Part shown: positions 41,640-50,784 of the stretch, one piece after another
How the letters are laid out: the number at the start of each line of letters is the position of its first letter
How positions within the stretch are numbered: position 1 is the first letter of the stretch
Origin: Falsiroseomonas sp051433165
GTDB taxonomy: Bacteria; Pseudomonadota; Alphaproteobacteria; Acetobacterales; Acetobacteraceae
Length of the DNA: 64,000 bases
NCBI RefSeq assembly: GCF_051433165.1
Contig: NZ_JBHMFS010000007.1
Location: 1-64,000 of the forward strand
Direction of reading: 5' to 3'
Translations under genes and position numbers: made by a program
The notes under the pieces: model-generated
What the model was told of the DNA's origin: nothing
Seen by the model: only the letters and a program-made list of their open reading frames with translations
The model's database searches: none

Positions 41640-44207
41640 ATGGGAACATTGCCGGAACTTTTTCAGGCCTGGTTTGCCGCGCGCGGCTGGGCGCCGCGGC
41701 CGCACCAGCTTGCGCTTCTGGGCGCCGTGCAAGGCGGGGTCAGCGCGTTGCTGGTGGCGCCGACCGGCGGCGGCAAGACGCTGGCGGGCTTCCTGCCCTC
41801 CTTGGTCGAATTGCACCAGAACCCGCGCCCCGCGGGTAAGGGGTCGCTGCACACGCTCTACATCTCGCCGCTGAAGGCGCTGGCGGTGGATATCGCCCGC
41901 AACCTGACCGCCCCGGTCGAGGCGATGGGCCTGCCGATCCGCATCGAGACCCGCACCGGCGACACCCCCGCCAATCGTCGCGCCCGTCAGCGCGCCGACC
42001 CGCCCAATTTCCTGCTGACCACGCCCGAAAGCCTGGCGCTGCTGCTGACCCTCCCGGATGCGGCGGAGATGTTTTCCGAATTGCACGCCATCATTGTGGA
42101 CGAAATCCATGCGCTGGCCGGCAGCAAGCGCGGCGACCAGCTTTCGCTCGGCCTGGCGCGGCTGGCGACTCTGGCGCCGAGCGTGCGGCGCATCGGTCTG
42201 TCCGCCACCGTCGCGCACCCCACGCCGCTGCGCGCCTTCCTCTCCCCCACCGGCATCGCGGAGGACGTCGCGCTGGTGCAGGGCGCGCCCGGTGCGGCGC
42301 CGAGCCTCGACATATTGCTGCCGGAAGGCCGGCTGCCCTGGGGCGGGCATATGGGCCTGGCCTCGATGCCGGAGGTCTATCGCCGCATCCGCGGCGCCGG
42401 CGTCACCATCGTCTTCGTCAACACCCGCGCGCAATCCGAGCTCTGCTTCCAGGCGCTGTGGCGGCTGAACGACGACAATCTGCCGATCGGCCTGCATCAC
42501 GGCTCGCTGACGGTGGAGCAGCGCCGCAAGGTGGAAGCCGCGATGGCGGAGGGGCGGCTGCGCGCGGTGGTGGCCACCGCCTCGCTCGACCTCGGCATCG
42601 ACTGGGGTGCGGTGGACCAGGTGGTGCAGGTCGGCGCGCCCAAGGGTGTGTCGCGGCTGCTGCAACGCATCGGTCGCGCCAATCACCGGATGGACGAGGC
42701 GAGCCAGGCCGTGCTGGTGCCGGCCAACCGCTTCGAGGTCATCGAATGCGTCGCCGCCCGCCAGGCCATCGCGGCGGAGGAACTGGATGGCGACCCGCCG
42801 CGGGATGGCGGCCTCGACGTGCTGTGCCAGCACATCCTGGCATGTGCCGTAGCCGGTCCCTTCCACCCGGATGATCTCTACGCCGAAATCCTGCGCGCCT
42901 CCCCCTACGCCACGCTGACGCGCCGGGATTTCGACGATGCGCTGCGCTTCGTCGAGGATGGCGGCTACGCCCTGCAATCCTACGACCGCTTTCGCCGCCT
43001 GTTCCGCGATTCCGAAGGCCTGGTCCATATCCGCGGCCCCGCCGCCGCGCGCCAGCTGCGCATGAACCTCGGCACCATCGTCGAGACGCCATTGATCAAA
43101 GTGCGGATTCGCGGCGGGCCGGTGCTGGGCGAGGTGGAGGAGTGGTTCGTCTCCACCCTCACGGTTGGCGACAGCTTCATCTTCGCCGGCCAGATGCTGC
43201 GCTTCGAGGGGCTGGATGCGCTGGCCTGCGTCGTGTCCCGCGGTGGAGAGGGCGATCCGCGCGTGCCCGCCTATGCCGGCAGCCGCATGCCGCTGACCAC
43301 GCATCTCGCCGCCCGCGTGCGCGGCATCCTGCATGATCCGAAATCCTGGCCGGCGCTGCCGGAGTCGGTGCGCGAATGGCTGCGGCTGCAGCAGCACAGC
43401 TCCATCATGCCGCCGCGCGACGGGCTGCTGGTCGAGACCTTTCCACGCGGCGATCGCTGGTTCCTCGTCGCCTATTGCTTCGAGGGGCGGCTGGCGCACC
43501 AGACGCTCGGCATGCTGGTGACCAAGCGCATGGAACGCCTCGGCATGGCGCCGCTCGGCTACCTCGCCACCGACTACGTGCTGGCCTGCTGGTCCGCCTT
43601 CGCGCCGACGGGTATCGAGCGGCTGTTCGAGGAGGACATATTGGGCGAGGAATTGGAAGCCTGGATGGCCGAGAGCAGCATGCTCCGTCGCACCTTCCGC
43701 AACATCGCCACCATTGCCGGGCTGATCGAGAAGAACCACCCGGGGCAGGAGAAGTCGGGCCGCGCGATGACCATGAATGCAGACCTGATCTACGACGTGC
43801 TGCGCCGGCACGAGCCGGACCACATCCTGCTGCGCGCGACGCGGCGCGAGGCCTCGGCGGGCCTCACCGATGTCGGCCGCATCTCCCTGCTGCTGGCGCG
43901 GGCGCGGGTGGGCGGCATCCGGCACATGGTGCTGGACCGCGCCTCGCCGCTCTCGGTGCCGGCGCTGATCGAGGAAGGCCGCGAATGGGTCGCCGGCGGG
44001 GCGCAGGATGCGCTGCTGGCGGAGGCCGCGGATCTGGTGGCGGAAGCGACGGACGGCGCCGATTTGTTCAACGAGATCCTGGCCAATGTGACCGAATCCA
44101 TCCCGGCCCGCGGCGATCGCGACCGGGTGCGTCGCCCGCGCGACCCGAAGCGCCGCAACGCCCGCTTCATCCGCACCGCGCCGAAGAACCTGGGCGCACC
44201 GCGTTGA
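41640..44207 (+). CDS. lhr: Ligase-associated DNA helicase, Lhr-type (DEXH)
   Basis: An 855-residue helicase. Walker A is APTGGGKT (40-47) and Walker B/DEIH is at 154-157 (VDEIHALAGSKRGDQ). RecA domain 2 has GLHHGSLTVEQRR and QRIGRANHR, and the long Lhr-specific C-terminal core follows. It matches the helicase of the 'ligase-associated' four-gene set, which travels with the ligase, exonuclease and PdeM phosphoesterase. Lhr proteins translocate 3'-5' on single-stranded DNA and are linked to DNA damage. Here it is coupled to pdeM by a TTGA overlap, but it is separated by 8 kb from its exonuclease and ligase partners. Its start has no strong Shine-Dalgarno. Confidence 0.94.
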   Translation: MGTLPELFQAWFAARGWAPRPHQLALLGAVQGGVSALLVAPTGGGKTLAGFLPSLVELHQNPRPAGKGSLHTLYISPLKALAVDIARNLTAPVEAMGLPIRIETRTGDTPANRRARQRADPPNFLLTTPESLALLLTLPDAAEMFSELHAIIVDEIHALAGSKRGDQLSLGLARLATLAPSVRRIGLSATVAHPTPLRAFLSPTGIAEDVALVQGAPGAAPSLDILLPEGRLPWGGHMGLASMPEVYRRIRGAGVTIVFVNTRAQSELCFQALWRLNDDNLPIGLHHGSLTVEQRRKVEAAMAEGRLRAVVATASLDLGIDWGAVDQVVQVGAPKGVSRLLQRIGRANHRMDEASQAVLVPANRFEVIECVAARQAIAAEELDGDPPRDGGLDVLCQHILACAVAGPFHPDDLYAEILRASPYATLTRRDFDDALRFVEDGGYALQSYDRFRRLFRDSEGLVHIRGPAAARQLRMNLGTIVETPLIKVRIRGGPVLGEVEEWFVSTLTVGDSFIFAGQMLRFEGLDALACVVSRGGEGDPRVPAYAGSRMPLTTHLAARVRGILHDPKSWPALPESVREWLRLQQHSSIMPPRDGLLVETFPRGDRWFLVAYCFEGRLAHQTLGMLVTKRMERLGMAPLGYLATDYVLACWSAFAPTGIERLFEEDILGEELEAWMAESSMLRRTFRNIATIAGLIEKNHPGQEKSGRAMTMNADLIYDVLRRHEPDHILLRATRREASAGLTDVGRISLLLARARVGGIRHMVLDRASPLSVPALIEEGREWVAGGAQDALLAEAADLVAEATDGADLFNEILANVTESIPARGDRDRVRRPRDPKRRNARFIRTAPKNLGAPR

Positions 44208-44926
44208 ACGCCGCGCCGCTGCATATCGCGGGCGAGCGCCTGATGCTCGACCCGGCCGGCGTCGCCATCTGGCCCGCGGAAAAGCTTCTGGTGGTCTCCG
44301 ACCTGCATCTGGAGAAGGGCAGCAGCTTCGCCGCACGGGGCAGCTTCGTGCCGCCCTACGACACGCGGGAGACGCTGGAACGCCTGGCGCTGGTGCTGCG
44401 CCGCTGGCGGCCGGAACGGCTGGTGCTGCTCGGCGACAGTTTCCACGATCGCCATGGCTGCGCCCGGCTGCACGCCTCGGACTGCGCCGCCTTGCAGCGA
44501 ATGCTGAACGCGCTGGTCGAGGTGGTGTGGGTGCTCGGCAACCACGACCCGGAACCGCCGGTCGGCCTGCCTGGTATCGCGACCGCAGAATATCGTCGCG
44601 GCCCCTTCGTCTTCCGCCACATCGCGCAGCCTGGCCGCAGCGTGCCGCCAGGCGAGCTCTCGGGCCACTACCACCCCAAGGCCACCATGCCGGTGCGCGG
44701 CAGCGCGGTGACGCGCCCCTGCTTCCTGACCGATGGCCGCCGCCTGCTGCTGCCCGCCTTCGGCGCCTATACCGGCGGGCTGGAGGTGCGCGACCCCGCC
44801 ATCGCCGCCCTGTTTCCGCGCGGCGGCCGCGCCTTCCTGCTGGGGGCGGAGCGGTTGTTCAGCTTTCCCACCGGGCCCCTGCGTGGCGCCGCGCCGACCC
44901 TTGAAACGGCAAACGCGCCGCCCTGA
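44204..44926 (+). CDS. pdeM: Ligase-associated DNA-damage-response phosphoesterase PdeM
   Basis: A 240-residue calcineurin-like phosphoesterase with metal-binding motifs VVSDLHLEKG, LLGDSFHDRHG, LGNHDPE and SGHYHPK. It is the fourth member of the ligase-associated set and probably acts as an endonuclease or 3'-processing enzyme; family naming is established, biochemistry is limited. It starts from a TTG in a TTGA overlap with the helicase stop. The C-terminal tail (RLFSFPTGPLRG onwards) is variable. It faces the fasciclin-domain gene. Confidence 0.92.
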   Translation: MNAAPLHIAGERLMLDPAGVAIWPAEKLLVVSDLHLEKGSSFAARGSFVPPYDTRETLERLALVLRRWRPERLVLLGDSFHDRHGCARLHASDCAALQRMLNALVEVVWVLGNHDPEPPVGLPGIATAEYRRGPFVFRHIAQPGRSVPPGELSGHYHPKATMPVRGSAVTRPCFLTDGRRLLLPAFGAYTGGLEVRDPAIAALFPRGGRAFLLGAERLFSFPTGPLRGAAPTLETANAPP

Positions 44927-44970
44927 GGGGCGACGCGCTGCCTTCACATCCGCAAATCAGGCTGCGGCGT

Positions 44971-45579
44971 TCACGGCCACATCAACTGGTCAACGGCATG
45001 GATCACGCCGTTGCTGGCCACGATGTTCGGCGAGACCACACGTGCCGGTCTCGCATTCACATTGAGGCCCGCGGAGCCGAAGCCCGCCATCTGCTGCCCC
45101 GGTGCCGGGTTGCTGATCTGCACCGATTCGGCCGTTCCGGTGATGGAGATGTCGGCGCCGTTGCGCGTGCGCAGGCGGCGATCATTGCCCATCAGCTCCG
45201 AAGCGCGGAAGGCGCCCGGCACGATGTGGTAGTTGATCAGCGCGCCCAGGCGCTGGCGGTCCACACTCTCCTGGCTGCCGCCGGACGTGGTGGCGCCGGT
45301 GAGCTGGTTCAGCAAATTGGCCGGGGCGCCGGAGAAGGCGGCATCGGTCGGCGCGAAGACGGTCAGCGGCTGTGCGGCGCGGAAATCCTCGACCATCCCG
45401 GCGCGGGTGATCAGATCCAGGAAGCGCGAGAAGCGGCTATCGCCGGCCATGGTGTCGGCCAGGGTCGCGGTCGGCGGCACGGATTGGGCACGTAGGATGC
45501 CAGGCGCGGCGAGCGATCCGGCGGCAGCCAGGCCACCGATCATCATCAAGCCGCGGCGCGGCATATGGGACTGGATCAT
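44971..45579 (-). CDS. Exported fasciclin (FAS1) domain protein
   Basis: A 202-residue protein. A twin-arginine-like N-terminus (MPRRGLMMIGGLAAAGSLAA) and AQ cleavage site precede one FAS1 domain with the two conserved boxes: LTVFAPTDAAFS and a C-terminal NGVIHAVDQLMWP. A serine/glycine-rich insert (TGATTSGGSQES) lies between. FAS1 domains mediate adhesion or polymer binding. The ATG at 45579 is preceded by AAGGAA. It converges with pdeM and diverges from the photolyase gene. Confidence 0.87.
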   Translation of the reverse strand: MIQSHMPRRGLMMIGGLAAAGSLAAPGILRAQSVPPTATLADTMAGDSRFSRFLDLITRAGMVEDFRAAQPLTVFAPTDAAFSGAPANLLNQLTGATTSGGSQESVDRQRLGALINYHIVPGAFRASELMGNDRRLRTRNGADISITGTAESVQISNPAPGQQMAGFGSAGLNVNARPARVVSPNIVASNGVIHAVDQLMWP

Positions 45580-45742
45580 GGGGGATTCCTTCAACTGTGG
45601 CCCGCACAGCCCCGGCCTCATCGGGGGCGTAGCCCTGGGCATTGCGGTCGCATCTGGAACGCCGCAGCCGCGCAATGGTTCGCCAGCCACGCCCGCGACC
45701 TTTTCCGCTCCCTTCGCGACGGAATCGCCCTACATGGGGGGA

Positions 45743-47176
45743 ATGACTGAGCCTTCGCTGCTGTGGTTCCGCCACGACCTTCGCCTCGCCGACCACCCTG
45801 CCCTGATCGCCGCCACCGAAGGTGGCCGCCCGGTGCTGCCGGTCTTCGTGCTGGATGACGATGCCGCCGGGGCGCACCGCCCCGGCGGTGCCGCTCGCTG
45901 GTGGCTGCGCCACAGCCTGGCGGCGCTCGCCGCCGATCTGGCGGCGCGTGGCGCGCCCCTGATGCTGGCGCGCGGACGGGCGGAGATGGTGCTGCCGGCG
46001 CTGGCGGCCGCCGTCGGCGCCCGCACCATCCATGCCGGCCGCGGCTACGAACCCTGGGCGCGGGCGCAAAGCCAGCGGGTGCATGAGGCGCTGACCGATG
46101 CGGGCCGCCGCCTGGCCCTGCACACCACCGCGGTGCTGCGCGAGCCGCACGGCTTCGGCGCCGCCAGCGGCAAGCCCTATGCCGTCTATACGCCATTCGC
46201 CAAAACCATGCTGGCGGCTGGCGACCCACCGACCCCGCGCCCAGCGCCCGCCCAGATCCAGGGCGTGCCGCATCCAGCGGGGGGCGAGGCGCTGGAGGCG
46301 TTGGGCCTTTACCCTGTGCCGGGCGAGCCCGACTGGGCCGTGCGCTTCGGCGAGACCTGGCAGCCCGGCGAGGCCGGCGCCCAGGCGCGGCTCGCCCGCT
46401 TCACCGCGCAGGCCCTCGGCGCCTATGACCGGCAGCGCAACCTGCCGGGGCGCGATGGCTCCTCCGGCCTGTCACCGCATCTGCGCTGGGGGGAAGTTTC
46501 GCCCGGGCAGGTCTGGCATGCGGCGCGCGGGGCCAAGGCGGATGCGGCGGGGACGGAGACTTTCCTGAAGGAAATCCTCTGGCGCGAATTCGCCTACCAC
46601 CTGCTGTGGCACCGGCCGGAAATGCCGGAGGCGCCACTGCGGTCCGAATTCGCGGCCTTTCCCTGGCAGCCGGATGCGAAGCTGCTGGCCGCCTGGCAGC
46701 AGGGGCGCACCGGCTATCCGGTGGTGGATGCCGGCATGCGGCAGCTCTGGCAGACAGGCTGGATGCACAACCGTGTCCGCATGATCACGGCGAGCCTGCT
46801 GGTAAAGCACCTGCTGCAACCCTGGCAGGATGGCGCGGCCTTCTTCTGGGACACGCTGGTGGATGCGGACCTCGCCTCCAACAGCGCGTCCTGGCAATGG
46901 GTGGCCGGCTGCGGCACGGATGCGGCGCCTTATTTTCGCGTCTTCAACCCCATCCTGCAGGGCGAGAAATTCGACCCAGAGGGCCGCTATGTGCGCCGCT
47001 TCGTGCCCGAACTGGCGAAGCTGCCGAACGCCTTCCTGCACCAGCCCTGGGAGGCCCCGCGGGAGGTGCTGGCGGCCGCGGGCGTGGCGCTCGGCCGCGA
47101 CTATCCCCGCCCGGTGATCGACCATGCGGAGGGGCGCGCGCGCGCCTTGGCCGGATTCGTGAAGCTGCGCGCCTGA
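45743..47176 (+). CDS. phr: Deoxyribodipyrimidine photolyase
   Basis: A 477-residue class I CPD photolyase. The N-terminal alpha/beta antenna domain (LLWFRHDLRLADHPALI) is followed by a C-terminal FAD domain with TGYPVVDAGMRQLWQTGWMH and the WQWVAGCGTDAAPYFRVFNP core. It repairs UV-induced pyrimidine dimers with blue light. I chose the ATG at 45743 (MTEPSLLWFRHD) as the family-typical start; an ATG three codons upstream is possible. It stands next to the ligase-associated genes, so 30.8-47.2 kb is rich in repair functions. It ends at a TGATG overlap with the metallophosphatase gene. Confidence 0.95.
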   Translation: MTEPSLLWFRHDLRLADHPALIAATEGGRPVLPVFVLDDDAAGAHRPGGAARWWLRHSLAALAADLAARGAPLMLARGRAEMVLPALAAAVGARTIHAGRGYEPWARAQSQRVHEALTDAGRRLALHTTAVLREPHGFGAASGKPYAVYTPFAKTMLAAGDPPTPRPAPAQIQGVPHPAGGEALEALGLYPVPGEPDWAVRFGETWQPGEAGAQARLARFTAQALGAYDRQRNLPGRDGSSGLSPHLRWGEVSPGQVWHAARGAKADAAGTETFLKEILWREFAYHLLWHRPEMPEAPLRSEFAAFPWQPDAKLLAAWQQGRTGYPVVDAGMRQLWQTGWMHNRVRMITASLLVKHLLQPWQDGAAFFWDTLVDADLASNSASWQWVAGCGTDAAPYFRVFNPILQGEKFDPEGRYVRRFVPELAKLPNAFLHQPWEAPREVLAAAGVALGRDYPRPVIDHAEGRARALAGFVKLRA

Positions 47177-47904
47177 TGGCCCGCCCCGAACATCTGTGGC
47201 GCGGCTTCGCCGGCCTGCGCGTGGTGGCCGATGTGCATGGCGATGCGGAGGCCTTCATCCACGCGATCGAGGGCGCGCTGGCGGCGGACATGTTCGTGCT
47301 CCAGCTCGGCGACCTGACCGATCACGGGCCGGACAGCCCGGAGGTGCTGCGCCGCATCTTCGCGCTGATCGATCGGGGCCAGGGCCTGTTCCTGCTCGGC
47401 AACCATGACCACAAGCTGCGCCGTGCGCTGACCGGCACCCAGCTTCGCATCCAGGCGGAAGGGCTGGGGCGCACCCTGACGCAGCTCGATGCCGCGCCGG
47501 ATGGGGATGTGCTGAAGGCGCGCGCGGTGGAGGAGATCGGCCGCGCGCCGGCCTGGATCCGCGATGGCGGCCGCATCTTCGTCCATGGCGGCTACCACCC
47601 CGGCATGCTGCATTCCGCACCGCCGCCGGAGGCGGGAAGCCAGAAGGCGCAGGGGCTGGTGACGCGGGCGCTGTTCGGCCAGGTAACCGGGCGGATGCGG
47701 CAGGATGGCTTTCCGGACCGGGTGCATGACTGGGTGGACAAGATCCCGGCCGATGTCACCGTGGTCTGCGGCCATGACCGGCGCAGCATGGATGGTCGGC
47801 CCTTCGTGGTGGATGGGGCGCTCGGCGGGCGCTGCGTGTTCCTCGACTGCGGCGCCGGCAAGGGCGGACACCTGGCCTGGATCGACCTGCCTTCCTGGGC
47901 CTGA
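47176..47904 (+). CDS. Calcineurin-like metallophosphatase
   Basis: A 242-residue protein with VVADVHGDAEAF, LQLGDLTDHGPDS, LLGNHDHKL, VHGGYHPGM and CGHDRRSMDG, the five metal-site motifs of PPP/bis(5'-nucleosyl)-tetraphosphatase-like enzymes. Probable substrates are dinucleotide polyphosphates or phosphoproteins; I cannot tell which. The start overlaps the photolyase stop (TGATG). The stop and last codons lie inside an intrinsic terminator stem, so the operon with phr ends here. Confidence 0.88.
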   Translation: MARPEHLWRGFAGLRVVADVHGDAEAFIHAIEGALAADMFVLQLGDLTDHGPDSPEVLRRIFALIDRGQGLFLLGNHDHKLRRALTGTQLRIQAEGLGRTLTQLDAAPDGDVLKARAVEEIGRAPAWIRDGGRIFVHGGYHPGMLHSAPPPEAGSQKAQGLVTRALFGQVTGRMRQDGFPDRVHDWVDKIPADVTVVCGHDRRSMDGRPFVVDGALGGRCVFLDCGAGKGGHLAWIDLPSWA

Positions 47905-47927
47905 AAGGCCCAGGAAGGTTGTTTTTT
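47890..47927 (+). terminator. Strong intrinsic terminator ending the phr operon
   Basis: A perfect 12-bp stem (CCTTCCTGGGCC / GGCCCAGGAAGG, loop TGAAA) is followed by TTGTTTTTT. The left arm encodes the last codons of the metallophosphatase, and the TGA stop lies in the loop. This is the strongest Rho-independent terminator in the window. Confidence 0.93.
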
Positions 47928-47931
47928 GGGG

Positions 47932-47948
47932 CCCTCAAGCGCCGGGCG
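47932..47948. repeat. Second copy of the 17-base dispersed word
   Basis: CCCTCAAGCGCCGGGCG here is identical to 32399-32415. It is followed by a GC-rich, fold-prone spacer up to the HMG-CoA-lyase-like gene at 48101, without the four hairpins of the other copy. The rest of 47949-48100 holds no gene that I can support. Confidence 0.7.
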
Positions 47949-48100
47949 CCCTGTCCGGGGGCTTGGCTGCGCGCCCTGCACGGGCTCGTCCCGGCCGCAC
48001 GGTTGGTCTGGGCTCGGCGCTACGCGCCGCCCAAGCTGGGCTGCGCGGGTTCCGCATTGGGCGCGCGGGGGTCTATCCTGGGCCACCGGGAGAACGCGCC

Positions 48101-49057
48101 ATGACCGACCTGCCCACCACCGTCGAAATCCGCGAGGAAGGCCCGCGTGAGGGCTTCCAGATCGAGCCGGGACCTATCCCGACCGATCGCAAGGTGGCGC
48201 TCGTGGATGCGCTCTCGGCCACCGGGCTGCACCACATCCAGGTCTGTTCCTTCGTCTCGCCCAAGCTGGTGCCGGGCTGGGCGGATGCGGAGGCGGTGGT
48301 GGCCGGCTTCGCGCCGAAGCCGGGCGTGACCTACACGGCGTTGTGGTTCAACGCGGCGGGGCTGAACCGCGCGCTGGCGTTCAAGGACCGGCTGAAGGTG
48401 GAGGGCGCGGTCACCGTGGTCGCCAGCGAAGCCTTCAGCCTGAAGAACCTCAACCGCGACCGGGCGAAGAACCTGGCGGCGCAGCGCGCGAATGTCGCGG
48501 CGCATCTGGAAGCGGGCGTGGCAGTGCCGCGCATCAGCGTGCAGGCCGCCTTCGGCTGCAACTACTCGGGCGACGTGCCCCCGGCGAAGGTGATCGAGGC
48601 GCTGGCGGATGCCTTCGCCATCGGCGCCGAGCACGGGCTGGAGCTGCGCGAGGCGACACTGGCGGACACCATGGGCTGGGCAACGCCGGCGCGGATCGAG
48701 CGGGTGGTGGGCGAAGTCCGCGCGCGCTGGCCGGACCTGTCCCTCATCCTGCATCTGCACGACACGCGCGGCCTCGGCATCGCCAATGCCCATGCCGGGC
48801 TGCGGCTGGGCGTCTCGCGCTTCGACACCACGGTGGGCGGCCTCGGCGGCTGTCCCTTCGCCGGCCAGCCCGGCGCACCGGGCAACATCGCGACGGAGGA
48901 GCTGGTGCTGCTGTGCGAGGAGACGGGCATCGCCACCGGCGTGGACCTCGACGCGCTGGTCGAGGCAGGGCGGCTGGCGGAGGAGGTGGTGGGCCGCACG
49001 CTGCCCAGCACCATGCTCCGCTCCGGCGGCCTGGCGCGATTCCGCCAGGCGGCGTGA
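48101..49057 (+). CDS. Hydroxymethylglutaryl-CoA lyase-like enzyme
   Basis: A 318-residue HMGL-family TIM barrel. It has a REEGPREGFQIEPG start, metal-site HLHDTRGLGIAN and the catalytic-cysteine segment GGLGGCPFA with PGAPGNIATEEL. These enzymes split 3-hydroxy-3-methylglutaryl-CoA or related acyl-CoAs in leucine and other catabolism. No CoA-transferase or leucine-degradation genes are nearby, so a related citramalyl- or other substrate is possible. GGGAGA lies about 8 bases before the ATG. It converges on the YmdB-type gene, with a hairpin between. Confidence 0.88.
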   Translation: MTDLPTTVEIREEGPREGFQIEPGPIPTDRKVALVDALSATGLHHIQVCSFVSPKLVPGWADAEAVVAGFAPKPGVTYTALWFNAAGLNRALAFKDRLKVEGAVTVVASEAFSLKNLNRDRAKNLAAQRANVAAHLEAGVAVPRISVQAAFGCNYSGDVPPAKVIEALADAFAIGAEHGLELREATLADTMGWATPARIERVVGEVRARWPDLSLILHLHDTRGLGIANAHAGLRLGVSRFDTTVGGLGGCPFAGQPGAPGNIATEELVLLCEETGIATGVDLDALVEAGRLAEEVVGRTLPSTMLRSGGLARFRQAA

Positions 49058-49067
49058 CCCCAAAGCC

Positions 49068-49087
49068 CTCCCCCACTTGTGGGGGAG
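49068..49087. terminator. Hairpin between convergent genes
   Basis: A perfect 9-bp stem (CTCCCCCAC / GTGGGGGAG, loop TT) lies between the HMG-CoA-lyase-like gene (+) and the phosphoesterase gene (-). No T-run follows on either strand, so it is a hairpin-only terminator or an mRNA 3'-end stabiliser serving both. Confidence 0.6.
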
Positions 49088-49106
49088 AGTTGGGTGGGGG
49101 GCGGCC

Positions 49107-49928
49107 TCAGGCCGCCGGCATCACCTGGCTGAGCCGGCCACCCATCCGCACCGGCTCGATTCGCGTGGCGAGCCCGGTGGCGTCGTCGGTCTGCAGGAAC
49201 ACGCCGCAGACCGTCGCCTCGCCCTCGGCAGGCGCCAGCTTCTCGCCCGGCACCTTCTTCCAGAAACGCAGCGCGGCGCCGCCCTTCTGCATGCCGATGA
49301 CGCTGTCATAGTCGCCGCACATGCCGGCGTCCGTCATGTAGCCGGTGCCGCCCACCAGGATCTGGTGGTCCGCGGTTGGGGTGTGGGTGTGGGTGCCGAC
49401 GACCAGCGAAACCCTGCCGTCGAAGCTGTGGCCCATCGCCAGTTTTTCCGAAGACGCCTCGGCGTGGAAATCCACCAGGATCGCCTGGACGGTGCCGCCC
49501 GGACCCATGCGGTGGGAGGCGATGGCGGATTGCACGCCGCGGAACGGGTCGTCCAGCGCATCCATGAACAACCGCCCCATGGCCTGCACCACCAGCGCCT
49601 TCCGCCCATCAGCCAGCACGGCCACGAAGGCGCCCTTCCCCGGTGTGCCAGGCGGGTAATTGAGTGGCCGGATCAGCCGTGGCTCGGTCTCGATGTACGA
49701 GAATATTTCCTTGCGGTCCCAGGCGTGGTTGCCCAGCGTCAGCACATCCGCGCCGGCGGTGAACAGGGCGCGCGCCATTTCGGGCGCCAGGCCGAAGCCA
49801 TGGCTGGCGTTTTCCGCATTCACCACGACCAGATCGAGCGCCAGGCGTTCGCGGAGGATGGGAATGGCAGCGCCGGCGGCATCGCGGCCGGAGCGGCCGA
49901 CCAGGTCGCCGAGGAACAGGATTCTCAA
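49107..49928 (-). CDS. YmdB-family metallophosphoesterase
   Basis: A 273-residue protein matching the YmdB/TIGR00282 family: MRILFLGDLVGRSGRDA, NAENASHGFGL, TLGNHAWDRKEI, VDFHAEASSEK, GTHTHTPTADHQIL and TGYMTDAGMCGDYDSVIGM. In Bacillus, YmdB hydrolyses 2',3'-cyclic nucleotides and influences biofilm and sporulation choices. In proteobacteria its role is not defined. The start overlaps the upstream 5-formyl-THF cyclo-ligase stop as ATGA. Confidence 0.93.
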   Translation of the reverse strand: MRILFLGDLVGRSGRDAAGAAIPILRERLALDLVVVNAENASHGFGLAPEMARALFTAGADVLTLGNHAWDRKEIFSYIETEPRLIRPLNYPPGTPGKGAFVAVLADGRKALVVQAMGRLFMDALDDPFRGVQSAIASHRMGPGGTVQAILVDFHAEASSEKLAMGHSFDGRVSLVVGTHTHTPTADHQILVGGTGYMTDAGMCGDYDSVIGMQKGGAALRFWKKVPGEKLAPAEGEATVCGVFLQTDDATGLATRIEPVRMGGRLSQVMPAA

Positions 49929-50506
49929 ACCTTCGGGGCTCCGCAGAAGATCACGCCGCCTTCGGTAGCGATGGCGGCCAGGGGGGCGTCGTCCACGCCC
50001 ACGGGCACTTCGTCAACCTCCTGGGCCGCATAGGCGACGCCGATGGCGGTGGCGTCGGGCAGGCTGGCGAGCGTCCGGTCGTAATAGCCGCCGCCATAGC
50101 CGAGGCGATGGCCCGCGCGGTCGAAAGCCAGCAGCGGCACCAGCAGCCAGTCGGGCGTCAGCGGCGGCGAATCCGGCCCCGGCTGGCTGGTGCCGAGCGG
50201 GCCGCGGGCGAGCGTGTCGCCGGGTTGCCATTGCCGGAACTGCAGAGGGTTGCCGCGTTTCGGCGTGACCGGCAGCGCGATGCGGTGGCCGCGCGCGTGC
50301 AGGGCGTGCAGCGCCGGGCGGATGTCGATCTCGGCGCCCATCGGCCAGAAGCCGGCGACGATGGCGCCGGGCGGGGGTGGGGCGTCGCGCAGGAGGTGGG
50401 CGGTGAGCGCGGTGCCGAGGGCGGGCTCGCAGGATGCGCGGCGGGCCAGGGCCAGCTTGCGGGCTTCGGCCTTCAGGCCGGCGAGAAGTTCGGGGCAGAG
50501 CATCAT
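49925..50506 (-). CDS. fau: 5-formyltetrahydrofolate cyclo-ligase
   Basis: A 193-residue protein with the family motif LGYGGGYYDRTL near residue 143 and an acidic EIDIRPALHAL segment. It recycles 5-formyl-THF to 5,10-methenyl-THF with ATP. The two adjacent ATGs at 50506/50503 both start before the first helix; I took the first. The segment between this gene and zapA holds the predicted 6S RNA, as in enterobacteria (zapA-ssrS-ygfA). It is coupled to the downstream YmdB-type gene. Confidence 0.92.
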   Translation of the reverse strand: MMLCPELLAGLKAEARKLALARRASCEPALGTALTAHLLRDAPPPPGAIVAGFWPMGAEIDIRPALHALHARGHRIALPVTPKRGNPLQFRQWQPGDTLARGPLGTSQPGPDSPPLTPDWLLVPLLAFDRAGHRLGYGGGYYDRTLASLPDATAIGVAYAAQEVDEVPVGVDDAPLAAIATEGGVIFCGAPKV

Positions 50507-50551
50507 CGGGAGCGGGCTACCCAAAGGGCGCACACCCCCCCACCACCCCGA

Positions 50552-50577
50552 CCCTCCCCCCCAGGTAGGGGGGAGGG
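50552..50577. terminator. Hairpin between the 6S RNA region and fau
   Basis: A 10-bp stem (CCCTCCCCCC / GGGGGGAGGG, loop AGGTA region) belongs to the same hairpin family as other gene ends in the window. It lies between the 6S RNA region and the cyclo-ligase gene, and could end the RNA transcript or form a leader structure. Confidence 0.45.
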
Positions 50578-50784
50578 GGAAGCGCGGCGCACAGTGCCGG
50601 GGGTGCCAAGCACCAAGAATGGGAACAACCTGCGGCGCGCCCGGCGCGCCGAGGCCGCGGATGCGGCCCGCGGCCAGCGGGAGTGCAGGGTCGGCGCCCG
50701 CGTGCACGGCGCGAAGGCAAGCGCGCGGAGCGCGCGCCCGCCGTCTGAGGGTCTGAATAAGCGCGGAGCCACCATGGCCGTGGG

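Noticed and set aside
40917..44336. A 1139-codon open frame on the minus strand across the kinase-like and helicase genes
   Set aside because: It is antisense to clear P-loop and DEXH proteins, and its product is Arg/Gln/His-rich without family resemblance.
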